A stretch of 64,000 nt of DNA from Pseudomonadota bacterium (GCA_018262095.1 JAGTRW010000022.1:1-64000); one strand, 5' to 3'; numbered from the stretch's first letter, positions 27,059 to 36,113 are shown. Numbers and translations are program-made. Notes: generated from the letters alone by a model not told the origin.

Positions 27059-27717
27059 CGGCACGACCTCAAGCGAACGCTCGCGGGTCGCCGCATCGAC
27101 CGCCGAAACGGCAGAGACGATCGGCAGCAAAAAGGGATGGCGGCGAAGAACGCATCATGGCGGCAAGGCTGGCCGCTTCGCGTCGCCGCGTCAAGTTCTT
27201 GACGCGCCGCTTTTCCGGCCTCGCTTCGGGTACGCCGATCCACTTTAGCCTCGACCATCATTAGAATACACAGATACGAAATATACTATTCATTGGATTT
27301 ACAGAATGGCTGCAGATGCCTACCTTTGTAACAGCCGCGACTAAAACTCTCCTTTTTTAGGTTGTGGTCAGGCGGGCCAGGTGGGTCGGACCCCTGCCCG
27401 CCGCCCCTCACGGGAATTTACAGCAACGCACTGATAAACATGCCTTTTCAACATATCATTCTTGGTCGCCGCCAGACATCGACGATCGAAAACTTGGCAT
27501 TTTCATCAAATAAACTATTCGATTTACAAAATAGAGGATATAGGAAACATCGAATTTACAGGATGTTTCGTCGCGCCTATATTGACTTCACCAACTCGAA
27601 GAAACGCTGATCTTCGCAATCATTTGCGTTTCCGAGGAGCGCGCAAAAGCTTTTTTTCGTTTCCCCAAGCAACAGCGCGGTTTTGGATTTCACGGAACAT
27701 TTCGCGAGAGGATTTGC
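27059..27717. promoter_or_regulatory. Long AT-rich leader region upstream of the AroE-like gene
   Basis: No gene is seen. The region is clearly richer in A/T than its neighbours from about 27262. It contains four copies of an ATTTACA-centred motif (27297-27309, 27415-27425, 27521-27534, 27553-27563). A strong stem-loop lies at 27371-27402 (GGCGGGC pairing GCCCGCC with an inner GGGT/ACCC stem). An imperfect inverted repeat AAACATC...GATGTTT surrounds the last motif copy (27545-27568). The promoter of the AroE-like/dctP operon should lie here. Confidence 0.5.
27297..27568 (+). repeat. Four-copy ATTTACA motif cluster
   Basis: Copies are GGATTTACAGAATGG (27295-27309), GGGAATTTACAGCAACG (27412-27428), CGATTTACAAAATAG (27520-27534) and CGAATTTACAGGATG (27551-27565), all in the same orientation. 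Two copies are preceded by ACTATTC. They may be regulator sites or decayed repeat units. Confidence 0.45.
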
Positions 27718-28548
27718 ATGATCAGTGGCAAAACGAGTTTGTTGCCTCTTTTTGGTTATCCGACCAAAGCGTTCAAGGCACCGCTCATTTACAACCCCTG
27801 GTTCGACAAAAATGGGATCGACGCGGTGGTGGTGCCGATGGGCGTCAAACCCGAAGACTATGCGAGCGTTTTGAAAGCCGTATTCCAGCTTACCAACGTT
27901 CCCGGCGCGCTGGTCACCATGCCGCACAAGGTCACCACCGTCGGCTTGCTCGACGAAGTCACGACGGCGGTGCAGATCGCCGGCGCGTGCAACGCGATTC
28001 TCAAGCGGCCAGACGGCACGCTGCTCGGCGACATCTTCGACGGCACCGGATTCACCCGCGGTCTGCAGCGCAAGGGCTTCGCCTTTGCCGGCGCAAAATG
28101 CCTGGTGGTCGGTTCGGGCGGCGTCGGTTCGGCGATTGCTGCCGCGCTCGCCGCCGCTGGCGTCGCCGCAATCACGACCTTCGACACCCATGCCGACTCG
28201 GCCCAAGGCCTCGCCTCGCGGCTCAAGCAGCACTATCCTGAGCTCGTTGCCGAAACCGGAGCCAACGACGCCGCGGGCTACGATCTGGTCATCAATGCGA
28301 CGCCGCTGGGCCTGCCCGGCGACCCTCTGCCGATGGATATCGCGCACCTCGCTGCCTCAACTTTCGTCGGCGAAGTGGTGATGAAGACTGAGATGACGCC
28401 GCTGTTGCTGGCGGCGAAAGAACGCGGCTGCCGCTTCCAGGTCGGAACCGACATGCTGTTCGAGATGATCCCGGCCTATCTCGAGTTTTTTGGCTACGGC
28501 AGCACGACCGCGGATGAGCTTCGCGCGGTATCGAACGTGGTTTACTGA
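27718..28548 (+). CDS. Divergent shikimate dehydrogenase-like (AroE-family) oxidoreductase
   Basis: The 276-residue protein has the AroE fold: a substrate domain with MPHK (catalytic Lys71) and DGTLLGDIFDGTGF (Asp108), and the NAD(P) motif VVGSGGVGSAIAAALA (131-146). Two serines that bind the shikimate carboxylate in AroE (pattern GNPxxHSxSP) are replaced: the stretch is GYPTKAFKAP with Phe19 and Ala21, and GxNTDG has become GDIFDG. It is therefore probably not the biosynthetic enzyme but a catabolic paralogue acting on a related cyclic acid. It precedes a TRAP binding protein and a LysR gene on the same strand. The start follows GAGAGGA. Confidence 0.85.
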   Translation: MISGKTSLLPLFGYPTKAFKAPLIYNPWFDKNGIDAVVVPMGVKPEDYASVLKAVFQLTNVPGALVTMPHKVTTVGLLDEVTTAVQIAGACNAILKRPDGTLLGDIFDGTGFTRGLQRKGFAFAGAKCLVVGSGGVGSAIAAALAAAGVAAITTFDTHADSAQGLASRLKQHYPELVAETGANDAAGYDLVINATPLGLPGDPLPMDIAHLAASTFVGEVVMKTEMTPLLLAAKERGCRFQVGTDMLFEMIPAYLEFFGYGSTTADELRAVSNVVY

Positions 28549-28674
28549 AACAGCTAGGAGCCCGTGCTCAGGGCGTCTCTCCCGGCATGAGGCAGCAGAA
28601 ACACCGTGGTAAGTTGAGACAGCAGGTGTCTGGTCCGGCGGCAATCGCCGATGTTTTTTCACAGGAGAGGACTC

Positions 28675-29700
28675 ATGAAAAAGACGTTTAAGACGGTATG
28701 TGTCGCGATGGCGGCTTGTGGTCTGGCTTTGTCGGCTACGTCGGCCAGTGCGGCGGATATCAAGGAACACATTTTCAGATTCGCGACGAGCAATGTCGAA
28801 GGCAATCCGCAGGTCGATGGGCTGGTGAAATTTGCCGAATTGATGAAGGAAAAGAGTGGCGGCAAGATCACCGTCAAGGTGTTCACTGGCGCTGCGCTCG
28901 GCAAGGACATTCAAGTACTTTCGTCGATGCAGGGCGGCACCGTCGATGGCGCAACGATGAACACCAACTTGTTGGTCGGCAATATCAAGGATGCCGGACT
29001 CGTCGACCTGCCGTATCTCTTCGACAGCGAACAGGAAGCTTACGCCGTGCTCGACGGCCCGTTCGGCAAGAAACTGCACGCCCAGCTCGAACCCAAGGGA
29101 CTGGTTGGCCTGGCGTATTTCGACATGGGCTATTACAGCCTGCACAACAGCAAGCACCCGATCAACAAGATTGAGGACGTCGCCGGCCTCAAGATGCGGG
29201 TCACTGAAACCCCGGTGACGATCGATACGTTCAAGGCCTTTGGTGCGAATGCCGTTCCGCTGCCCTACGCTGAACTGTTTACGGCGCTCGAGGCGAAAAT
29301 CGTCGATGGCGGCGGACAGCCTCCGCTCAACATGATCTACGGCAAGATCGGCGAAGTCTCGAAATACTATTCGGTCAATCGCTATTCCTATACGCCGGTA
29401 TCGCTGCTGATGAGCAAGAAGACGATGGACAAGCTCACCGCCGACGAGAAGAAGATCGTGATGGACGCCGCCAAGGAGGCCAGCGACTATCAGCGCCAAG
29501 TGTCGCTCAAGAAGTCGATCGACTGCCTCGAAGAGCTCAAGAAGAGCAAGACGACGGTCGTCAATGACATCTCGCCGGCCGAAATGGCACGCTTCCGTGA
29601 AGCGACCAAGCCGGTGGTCGAGAAGTACCTCAAGGTCTATGACGAGGCGCTGGGCAAGGAACTATATGCCGAGATCGCCAAGTATCGCGCCAAGAAGTAA
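28675..29700 (+). CDS. dctP: TRAP transporter substrate-binding protein (DctP family)
   Basis: The ATG at 28675 follows AGGAGAGG and gives 341 residues. A signal peptide of about 25 residues ends in ASA. The DctP hallmarks are KMRVTETPV with the carboxylate-binding Arg, and the AELFTALEAKIVDG stretch. It captures an organic acid in the periplasm for a TRAP permease. No dctQ or dctM gene follows; a strong hairpin and then a LysR gene come next, so its permease must be elsewhere. It lies 126 bases after the AroE-like gene, suggesting a shared substrate. Confidence 0.92.
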   Translation: MKKTFKTVCVAMAACGLALSATSASAADIKEHIFRFATSNVEGNPQVDGLVKFAELMKEKSGGKITVKVFTGAALGKDIQVLSSMQGGTVDGATMNTNLLVGNIKDAGLVDLPYLFDSEQEAYAVLDGPFGKKLHAQLEPKGLVGLAYFDMGYYSLHNSKHPINKIEDVAGLKMRVTETPVTIDTFKAFGANAVPLPYAELFTALEAKIVDGGGQPPLNMIYGKIGEVSKYYSVNRYSYTPVSLLMSKKTMDKLTADEKKIVMDAAKEASDYQRQVSLKKSIDCLEELKKSKTTVVNDISPAEMARFREATKPVVEKYLKVYDEALGKELYAEIAKYRAKK

Positions 29701-29721
29701 GTAAGATACAGCTGCACGAAG

Positions 29722-29763
29722 CTCGGCGCCGCCTGGCATGACGCAAGGCGGCGCCGAGTTCTT
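29722..29763 (+). terminator. Hairpin terminator after dctP
   Basis: Arms CTCGGCGCCGCCT (29722-29734) and AGGCGGCGCCGAG (29746-29758) pair perfectly over 13 bp with an 11-base loop, then TTCTTC. The T-tract is short but the stem is very stable. Confidence 0.7.
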
Positions 29764-29864
29764 CGGCGCATCATCGCGAACCACCTCCTGATGACGTCAG
29801 GGGAATTTGTCCGAATATTGCTGATAAAGTAAGAACAGTTCAGATTCGGAGCAGATCGATCTTT

Positions 29865-30842
29865 ATGAGCGAAGCCGGCGAATACAAGAATTTCCTTGAT
29901 CCCAGAGACTTGCGCTTGCTCGACATTCTCTACGCCACCCGCAGCGTAACCAAGACAGCGGAACGTCTGGGGCAAACCCAACCGACCGTCAGTTCCTTGT
30001 TGAAGCGCATTCGCGCCCAGCTCAAGGACCCGCTCTTTGTCCGCACCTCGCAAGGGATGATCCCGACGCCACGCGCCGAGATCGTGGTAACAAAGGCGCG
30101 AGAAATTCTCGAAGCGATGCGGTCGATCACCGAAGAAATCCCGCGTTTCGATCCAGCCACCGCGACGCGAACGTTCAGGATGTGCATCCCGGACGGCGCG
30201 CAAACGACCTTGCTGCCCAATATGCTGCAAGACATTCGGCGCAGCGCGCCGAATGTGAAATTCGAAGCACTACCGTTGGACAAGGACACGCCGGCATTGC
30301 TTGAGAGCGGCGACGCCGACCTGGCCTTTGGCGGCTTCGTCCACTACATGGAGGCCGGCTTCTATCAACAGACCTTGTTCGAGCAAAACTATGTTTGCCT
30401 GGTCAGCGCCAAACACCCTCGGATCAAGGCGCAATTGACGCTGGAAGACTTTCAGCGCGAAGCGCACGTCTCGTTCGGATACGGCAGATCGTTTGCGCTG
30501 ATCGAGTCCGAAATGAAGCGCTGCAATGTTGAAAGAAAGGTGATGGTTTTCCTGCCCGGCGTACTTGGCGTCGTAAAAATCATTGCCGCGACCGACATGA
30601 TCACGACGCTTCCCGGACAAATCGGAACGATGCTCGCCAACCGAAGCAGCGACGCCGTACGGCTCTTCCCTTGCCCGGTTCCCATGCCCAACGTCGTGGT
30701 CAAGCAGTTCTGGCACTCGCGCTTTCATCGTGACCCCGGAAACCAATGGCTACGCGCTGTTTGTGCCCATCACGCGCGCCTCGGCATGAAGCAGTTGTCA
30801 GAAGACGAGATCCCTGAATACCAGGAAACTCTTATCGAGTGA
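29865..30842 (+). CDS. LysR-family transcriptional regulator
   Basis: The 325-residue protein has a LysR winged helix at about 13-72 (TKTAERLGQTQPTVSSLLKR) in the NodD/LeuO-like style DPRDLRLLDILYATRSV, with an effector domain after it. It follows dctP behind a terminator and so probably has its own promoter. It is a candidate regulator of the AroE-like/dctP pair. Confidence 0.9.
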   Translation: MSEAGEYKNFLDPRDLRLLDILYATRSVTKTAERLGQTQPTVSSLLKRIRAQLKDPLFVRTSQGMIPTPRAEIVVTKAREILEAMRSITEEIPRFDPATATRTFRMCIPDGAQTTLLPNMLQDIRRSAPNVKFEALPLDKDTPALLESGDADLAFGGFVHYMEAGFYQQTLFEQNYVCLVSAKHPRIKAQLTLEDFQREAHVSFGYGRSFALIESEMKRCNVERKVMVFLPGVLGVVKIIAATDMITTLPGQIGTMLANRSSDAVRLFPCPVPMPNVVVKQFWHSRFHRDPGNQWLRAVCAHHARLGMKQLSEDEIPEYQETLIE

Positions 30843-30896
30843 ACATCACGGCCAAGGCTGCACGGCAGAAAGCGCTGATCGTGCTTGCGCGGCGCA

Positions 30897-33359
30897 TCAC
30901 GCGGCCCCCTGCTCAGGCTTGACGACCGCTGTCCGCGGCCATTCCAGGGCTGGCGCAACCGAACGCAGGTGCACATCGCGCTGCGGGAAAGGTATGTCGA
31001 TCCCGGCTTCGTTCAAGGCGCGGTGAATCTCGATCGCCATCTCGCTGCGAATCGCCAGCCATTGATCAAAGTCGTCGGTCCACGCGCGCACGCTAAAGTC
31101 CAGCGAACTCTCGCCGAAGCCCATGAACAGAACGGCCGGCGCAGGATCGCAGCAGACACCGGGAATCGTGCTGACGACCCCCAACAACAGCGACTGCACG
31201 GTCCGCGGCACGCTGCCATAAGCGACGCCGATCGGCAGTTCAATTCGGCGACGTTCATTGCTGAGCGTCCAGTTGATCAACTTGTCCGACAGCAGCATGC
31301 CGTTGGGGACCATTACGTCGGCGCCCTCGAAGGTCGCCAGCACCGTCGTTCTGATGCCGATTTCCCTGACCTTACCGGTGGTCCCTGAAAGCTCGACGGT
31401 GTCGCCCAACTGAATGGGCCGCTCGATCATCAGGATCAGCCCGCAGACGAAGTTGTTGACCACCGTATTGAGGCCAAAGCCAATGCCGACGCTCAGCGCA
31501 CCGACGACGATGGCCAGCTGCGAGAGCTCGAATCCGGCAGCGGTCAAGGCGACCAGCAAGCCGAGCAGCAGCAGGAAATAGTACGACATCGTCGACACGC
31601 TGTTGGCGACGCCGCGCGGCAGCGTCATGTTGGGCAGGACGTCTTCGCTGAGCACGCCGCGAATCGTTTTGGCGATCCAGAACGAAAGAAAGACCGAGAC
31701 GCAGAAAAGCACGATACCACCGACGGTGATCGTGATGCTGCCAAAGCTGATCGCGAACTCAGCAACGGTAGCCAGGTCGGATTTAAGCGGCCTGAGCACA
31801 CGCAAGACGCTAAGCGTACCGGCCAGCCAGATCAGCGTGAGCAGGCTGTTGAAGAGGGTAAAGACAACCTCAAAAAGCCGGCTGGCATGTTCGGTTGGGC
31901 GGCCAAGTTTTTTGGTCCCGGAAATCGCCAGGGTACTCGCATAGGCACGTGCGAACTCGCGGATGGCGAAGAGAAAGAGCATCAAATAGAGGCTGCTGAG
32001 CGACGCCTCGGTGAGCAGCGCCGCCAAGAGGACGCCGCCCAGCACGTTGATCACGACGGCGAAGGCGATCAGGCCGAGAAAAGCGACGATCAATCCGCGG
32101 ATCACCAACTGCCGGTGCCGGCCTTGCGTAGCGATTCTCTGCGACACGCTAACGAGCAGCCAGGTCAAGGCACCGAGCAACAACATGCCGTTGAGCAGCA
32201 AGCTCAGGCGATAGACGAGCGGGAAGCTCGCGATCAGGTGGCCCAAGGAACTGATCGCCAGAAAAAGCGCCGTCAAATAAACCCATCGTCCGATGTGCTC
32301 GTGAATCCACCTCGGCTGCAAGCGCATCACCGGGAGCCAGGCGATCGCCAGCAGCAGCTTGATCCGGAGCAAAGGTCCGTCGAAATCGACCATCATCTGG
32401 CACATGATCAGGAACAGCAGCCAGGCGGAAACCGGCCGGCTGAGCGTCGTTCTGAACCGCTCAAGAGAAGCGTCGCTGCCGATGATCTTCTTGGCCCAGC
32501 GCGACAGGTAAATGAAGAACGGCAGCGAAATCAGCCCGAGAACGACAAGCAGCCGGTGCTGGGTGATCTGCGTCTGATCGAAATCCTTCATGAAATCGAC
32601 CTGGACGGCAAAGCCGTTGATCAGCGCTTGCGTATTGCCCGTGCCCTGGGCGCTGGCGTTCCAGAGCGCCGAAAACAGGTTGCCCGAATCGAAGCTCCAT
32701 AACTTGCGGCCAAGCAGCGCGATTTGACTGCGCACCGTCGACTGACCTGCGCTGACGCGCTTGCGTGCGACGCTGGCCTGGTGATTGAGCTCGAGCAGGC
32801 GCGATAGCGGCTTGGCCACTTCATCGCCGGCCTGTTGGAATTCCGTGTTGAGTTGATCGATGCTGGCGAGCAATGCTGACGAGATCGTCTGCGCTGACAA
32901 CTGGCGCGTATCCAGCCAGAGCTTTCGCCTTTGCGCGAGCTCTCCGGCGTCTTCAGACAGCGGACGACTGATCGACTGAATGTCGTCCTGCAACTGCTTG
33001 AGTTTTTCGTCGAGAAAGATCAGGTGGCGCTCAATCGCTTCGAGCCCAGATAACGCAAGCGTCTCGAAGTCCTTGCCCTGAATTTTGGCGGCGAGTGCGT
33101 CGACGTTGCCTCTGATCTCGTCGAGCTCCTGAGCGAGCGCGTCGGTCTTGACGACGGCGGCGCTGCGTTGAACGGCGCGCTGGATGAAGTCGCTTTCGTC
33201 GACCATTCGCCGCGCCAGGTCGCCGATGGCGATCGTTCGCGTTTCGCCTGTTTTTTCCGCACTGCTCTCTGAACTCGAAGGCAGCGCCGGGGCCTGGGCC
33301 CAGGCGTTGCCCAATGACAGCAGGGCCAATAAAAACAGGATTCGACGGGCAAGAATCAT
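30897..33359 (-). CDS. MscS-family mechanosensitive ion channel with large N-terminal domain
   Basis: The 820-residue protein has a signal peptide (about 1-22), a periplasmic coiled-coil region (about 40-230), around ten membrane segments, and a C-terminal MscS domain from about residue 590. The pore helix and beta-domain are seen in GFGLNTVVNNFVCGLI and RPIQLGDTVELSG, with VMVPNGMLLSDKLINW typical of the family. The architecture resembles the large MscK/MscM-like channels. These open on membrane tension and release solutes in hypo-osmotic shock. It is a single minus-strand gene, convergent with the LysR gene. Confidence 0.92.
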   Translation of the reverse strand: MILARRILFLLALLSLGNAWAQAPALPSSSESSAEKTGETRTIAIGDLARRMVDESDFIQRAVQRSAAVVKTDALAQELDEIRGNVDALAAKIQGKDFETLALSGLEAIERHLIFLDEKLKQLQDDIQSISRPLSEDAGELAQRRKLWLDTRQLSAQTISSALLASIDQLNTEFQQAGDEVAKPLSRLLELNHQASVARKRVSAGQSTVRSQIALLGRKLWSFDSGNLFSALWNASAQGTGNTQALINGFAVQVDFMKDFDQTQITQHRLLVVLGLISLPFFIYLSRWAKKIIGSDASLERFRTTLSRPVSAWLLFLIMCQMMVDFDGPLLRIKLLLAIAWLPVMRLQPRWIHEHIGRWVYLTALFLAISSLGHLIASFPLVYRLSLLLNGMLLLGALTWLLVSVSQRIATQGRHRQLVIRGLIVAFLGLIAFAVVINVLGGVLLAALLTEASLSSLYLMLFLFAIREFARAYASTLAISGTKKLGRPTEHASRLFEVVFTLFNSLLTLIWLAGTLSVLRVLRPLKSDLATVAEFAISFGSITITVGGIVLFCVSVFLSFWIAKTIRGVLSEDVLPNMTLPRGVANSVSTMSYYFLLLLGLLVALTAAGFELSQLAIVVGALSVGIGFGLNTVVNNFVCGLILMIERPIQLGDTVELSGTTGKVREIGIRTTVLATFEGADVMVPNGMLLSDKLINWTLSNERRRIELPIGVAYGSVPRTVQSLLLGVVSTIPGVCCDPAPAVLFMGFGESSLDFSVRAWTDDFDQWLAIRSEMAIEIHRALNEAGIDIPFPQRDVHLRSVAPALEWPRTAVVKPEQGAA

Positions 33360-33482
33360 GACGCGCTAGTCCTTATCGGCGGAATGAAAAGGGAAGCAAG
33401 GGGTTCCCAGCTTCCAACGCCGATTGTAGCGCCGCACGCGCGTCGTGATGCAGCAATCGCTGCGGCCGGCATTCGCCGGGAT

Positions 33483-34337
33483 TTAAACCAACTGACCGTT
33501 GCGATAGTCGGCGATCGCCTGCTCGATTTCGTCACGCGTGTTCATTACGAAGGGCCCGTACTGAACGACTGGCTCGCCAAGCGGGCGCGCGGCGAGCAGC
33601 AAAAACGCGGCATGACCATCGGCACGCACGCAGACCTCGTCGCCGGCCGACAACACGCCGGCCTCGTGCGCCGCGAGCGTACGCGCTTCGTGCGCAGGAC
33701 CGACCGCCAGAGCGCCTTCATAAACATAGACAAAGGCGCTGTGGCCGGCCGCCAGCTCGCTCGCAAAAACGGCGCCGGCCGGCAGGCGAACGTCGATCAA
33801 CAGCGGTTCGGTCGAAATCCCCTGGATCGGCCCGGCAAGCTTGCTGCCGTCAACCGCCAGCGTTCCGGCGATCACCTTGACCTGGCCGCCACCGGCCAGC
33901 GATCGCTGTGGAATCGCTTCGGGCGGAATGTCGCGATACGACGCGGGCTTCATCTTTTCACGCGCCGGCAGATTGATCCACAGCTGAAAACCGCGCATCC
34001 GCCCGCTTTGTTGCTGCGGCATCTCGGAATGGATGATGCCGCGCCCGGCGGTCATCCACTGCGCGCTGCCGCTCACCAGGTCGCCGCGGTTGCCGAGGTG
34101 GTCCTGATGCAACATGTGCCCGTCGAGCATATAGGTCACGGTCTCGAAACCGCGGTGCGGATGGTCGGGAAAACCGGCGATATAGTCGTCGGCGCTCTCC
34201 GACGAGAACTCGTCGAGCATCAGGAAGGGATCGAGGCGCATCCCGGGCGCCTGACCCAGGCTGCGCCTCAGCTTGACTCCGGCGCCATCCGACGTGGGAA
34301 TCGAGCGAATGATCTGCTGCAGCTTGCGCGTAGTCAT
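33483..34337 (-). CDS. Pirin family protein
   Basis: The start at 34337 (MTTRKLQQ) has a perfect AGGAGG Shine-Dalgarno and gives 284 residues. The double-cupin pirin fold is shown by the N-terminal metal motif HPHRGFETVTYMLDG and HSEMPQQ, with the pirin C-terminal domain after it. Some bacterial pirins are quercetin 2,3-dioxygenases; others bind regulatory partners. The gene is on the same strand as the azoreductase upstream, separated by an inverted-repeat element (34379-34495). Confidence 0.93.
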   Translation of the reverse strand: MTTRKLQQIIRSIPTSDGAGVKLRRSLGQAPGMRLDPFLMLDEFSSESADDYIAGFPDHPHRGFETVTYMLDGHMLHQDHLGNRGDLVSGSAQWMTAGRGIIHSEMPQQQSGRMRGFQLWINLPAREKMKPASYRDIPPEAIPQRSLAGGGQVKVIAGTLAVDGSKLAGPIQGISTEPLLIDVRLPAGAVFASELAAGHSAFVYVYEGALAVGPAHEARTLAAHEAGVLSAGDEVCVRADGHAAFLLLAARPLGEPVVQYGPFVMNTRDEIEQAIADYRNGQLV

Positions 34338-34378
34338 GGCGCCTCCTGATAGATGTTGAAACCAAGCAAAGGAAATTG

Positions 34379-34495
34379 ACCACAACGAGCTCAACGTGCA
34401 CGACGCAAGAAAATACCTTGCGCCAGACTATTCGCATAGCCGGCGAGCGCAGATTAAGTGCGCTTTTGCGTTGTGTCCGCTGTGTCGCTGTGGTT
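34379..34495. repeat. Intergenic inverted-repeat element, copy 1
   Basis: The left end CCACAACGAGCTCAACG (from 34380) and right end TGTGTCCGCTGTGTCGCTGTGG (ending 34493; split here by reading 34470-34493) form an imperfect terminal inverted repeat of about 33 bases. The same end sequences occur at 58269-58400. It holds no gene and sits between co-directional azoreductase and pirin genes. Confidence 0.65.
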
Positions 34496-34513
34496 CGAAA
34501 CTGGACTTCTCAA

Positions 34514-35125
34514 TCAGGCAGTCAGCTGCTCGATGCGTTCGTGCGCGTCGGCGAGCGCTTCCTGCTTGCTCGGCTCGCCGAGGTTGAGTCCCTCGGCATA
34601 GACGAACTCGACGTCGGTGATGCCGATGAACGCCAGGAAGTCGCGCACATAGGCGGTCTGGCTGTCGCGCGGCGTTCCGGCATAACGGCCGCCGCGCGCC
34701 GCGAAGATATAGACCTTCTTGCCGGAAAGCAGCCCCTCTGGACCGGTCGCGGTGTAACGGAAGGTGACGCCAGCGCGCGCGATGTGGTCGAAATACGATT
34801 TGAGCGTCGATGGAACGCCGAAGTTGTACATCGGCAGGCCGAATACGATGGTCTGTGCGCGCTTGATCTCGTCGATCAGCGCGTCCGATTCGGCGACCAG
34901 CGCCTGTTGCCGCGGCGTGCGCTCGGCGGGCGCGGCGATGAACGACAGGAAACGCTCGGCGTCGAGGTGCGGCAGCGGCTGGCTGGCGAGGTCGCGAACG
35001 ATCACCTCGGCGCCGGGATTGCTCACTCGCCAGGCGGCGACGAACTGGTCGGCGAGCTGGCTCGACTGGCCGCCGGTCGAGAACAGGCTGGCATTGAGTT
35101 GCAGAAGGGTGGCGGGGGTAGTCAT
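34514..35125 (-). CDS. azoR: FMN-dependent NADH-azoreductase
   Basis: The 203-residue flavodoxin-like protein matches AzoR length. Motifs are the N-terminal phosphate-binding region LNASLFSTGGQSSQLAD (9-25), PMYNFGVPSTLKSYFDHI around 100-115, and ARGGRY. It reduces quinones and azo compounds with NADH and FMN in the cytoplasm, protecting from thiol and quinone stress. It is divergent from a LysR gene, a frequent arrangement in which the LysR controls the reductase. Confidence 0.95.
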   Translation of the reverse strand: MTTPATLLQLNASLFSTGGQSSQLADQFVAAWRVSNPGAEVIVRDLASQPLPHLDAERFLSFIAAPAERTPRQQALVAESDALIDEIKRAQTIVFGLPMYNFGVPSTLKSYFDHIARAGVTFRYTATGPEGLLSGKKVYIFAARGGRYAGTPRDSQTAYVRDFLAFIGITDVEFVYAEGLNLGEPSKQEALADAHERIEQLTA

Positions 35126-35180
35126 AACAACGCTCCTTGTTTGGGTGTGTTGCCATTTAACTATTTACCGGACAGATAAA

Positions 35181-35202
35181 AAAGAACAATATTCAGTTCT
35201 TT
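35181..35202. promoter_or_regulatory. Inverted repeat in azoR/LysR divergent promoter
   Basis: Arms AAAGAAC (35181-35187) and GTTCTTT (35196-35202) surround an 8-base AT-rich centre, inside the 97-base gap between azoR and the divergent LysR gene. It is a candidate LysR operator controlling both genes. Confidence 0.5.
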
Positions 35203-35222
35203 ATTATCTATTTTTCGAATAC

Positions 35223-36113
35223 ATGGCAACATCCCCGCAGATCACCCTAGACCACTGGCGCGCGCTGATCGCGGTCGTCGACGCCGGCGGCTACGCGCAG
35301 GCGGCGCAAGCGCTGTTCAAGAGCCAGTCGGCGGTTACTTACGCAGTGCAGAAGATCGAGTCGCAGCTCTCGCTCAAGGCGTTCGAAATCCAGGGGCGCA
35401 AAGCGGTACTGACGCCGACCGGGCAGATGCTCTACCGCCGCGCGCTGGCGCTGGTCGCAGAAGCGGCCGACCTCGAGCAGGCCGCGCACCGGTTGTCGGC
35501 GGGCTGGGAAGCCGAGATCCACCTGGCGGTCGAAATTCTGTTCCCGACGCGGGTCGTTCTCGACAGCCTGGCGCGCTTCGGCGAAGAAAGTCCGCGCACC
35601 CGAGTCGAGCTGATCGAATCGGTGCTCGGCGGCACCTCGGATGCCTTGCTCACCGGCCAGGCCGATCTGGCGATTTGCCCGCTGATCCCGCCCGGCTTCC
35701 TCGGTGACCCGCTGGGGCAAGTGGCGGTGGTCGCTGTCGCGCACCGCGACCACGCGCTGCACCGGCTCGGGCGCGAGCTTTCCTTGCGCGACCTCGCCGA
35801 CCATCGTCACGTGGTCGTTCGCGATTCTGGCGCCAAGCGCGACCGCAAGTCCGTTTCGGTCGAAGTCGACCAGCGCTGGACGGTGAGCACGGTCGCCGCC
35901 TCGATCCAGGCGGTCAGCCTGGGCCACGGCTTCGCCTGGCTGCCCCGCGCGCAGATTGCCGACGAACTGGCGAGTGGGCAGCTCGTGCCCTTGCCGCTGC
36001 GCGAAGGGCGCGAGCGCGTGGTGACGCTCTATCTCGTTCTCGCCGACCCCGACTTCGCCGGCCCCGGCGTCCGTCGTCTGGCGCAGATTCTGCGCGACGC
36101 CGCCCTGGCGTAA
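35223..36113 (+). CDS. LysR-family transcriptional regulator, divergent from azoR
   Basis: The ATG at 35223 gives 296 residues. The winged helix is at about 10-70 (AQAAQALFKSQSAVTYAVQKIE), followed by an effector domain with SVLGGTSDALLTGQADLAI. A longer upstream frame overlaps azoR and is not credible. It probably senses quinone-type or electrophile stress and regulates azoR. Evidence for that is its divergent position and the inverted repeat between the genes. Confidence 0.92.
   Translation: MATSPQITLDHWRALIAVVDAGGYAQAAQALFKSQSAVTYAVQKIESQLSLKAFEIQGRKAVLTPTGQMLYRRALALVAEAADLEQAAHRLSAGWEAEIHLAVEILFPTRVVLDSLARFGEESPRTRVELIESVLGGTSDALLTGQADLAICPLIPPGFLGDPLGQVAVVAVAHRDHALHRLGRELSLRDLADHRHVVVRDSGAKRDRKSVSVEVDQRWTVSTVAASIQAVSLGHGFAWLPRAQIADELASGQLVPLPLREGRERVVTLYLVLADPDFAGPGVRRLAQILRDAALA

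Noticed and set aside
27371-27402. Stem-loop considered as an intrinsic terminator or riboswitch
   Set aside because: No T-tract follows on either strand and no known riboswitch signature is visible, so it is recorded only as a stem-loop in the leader region.
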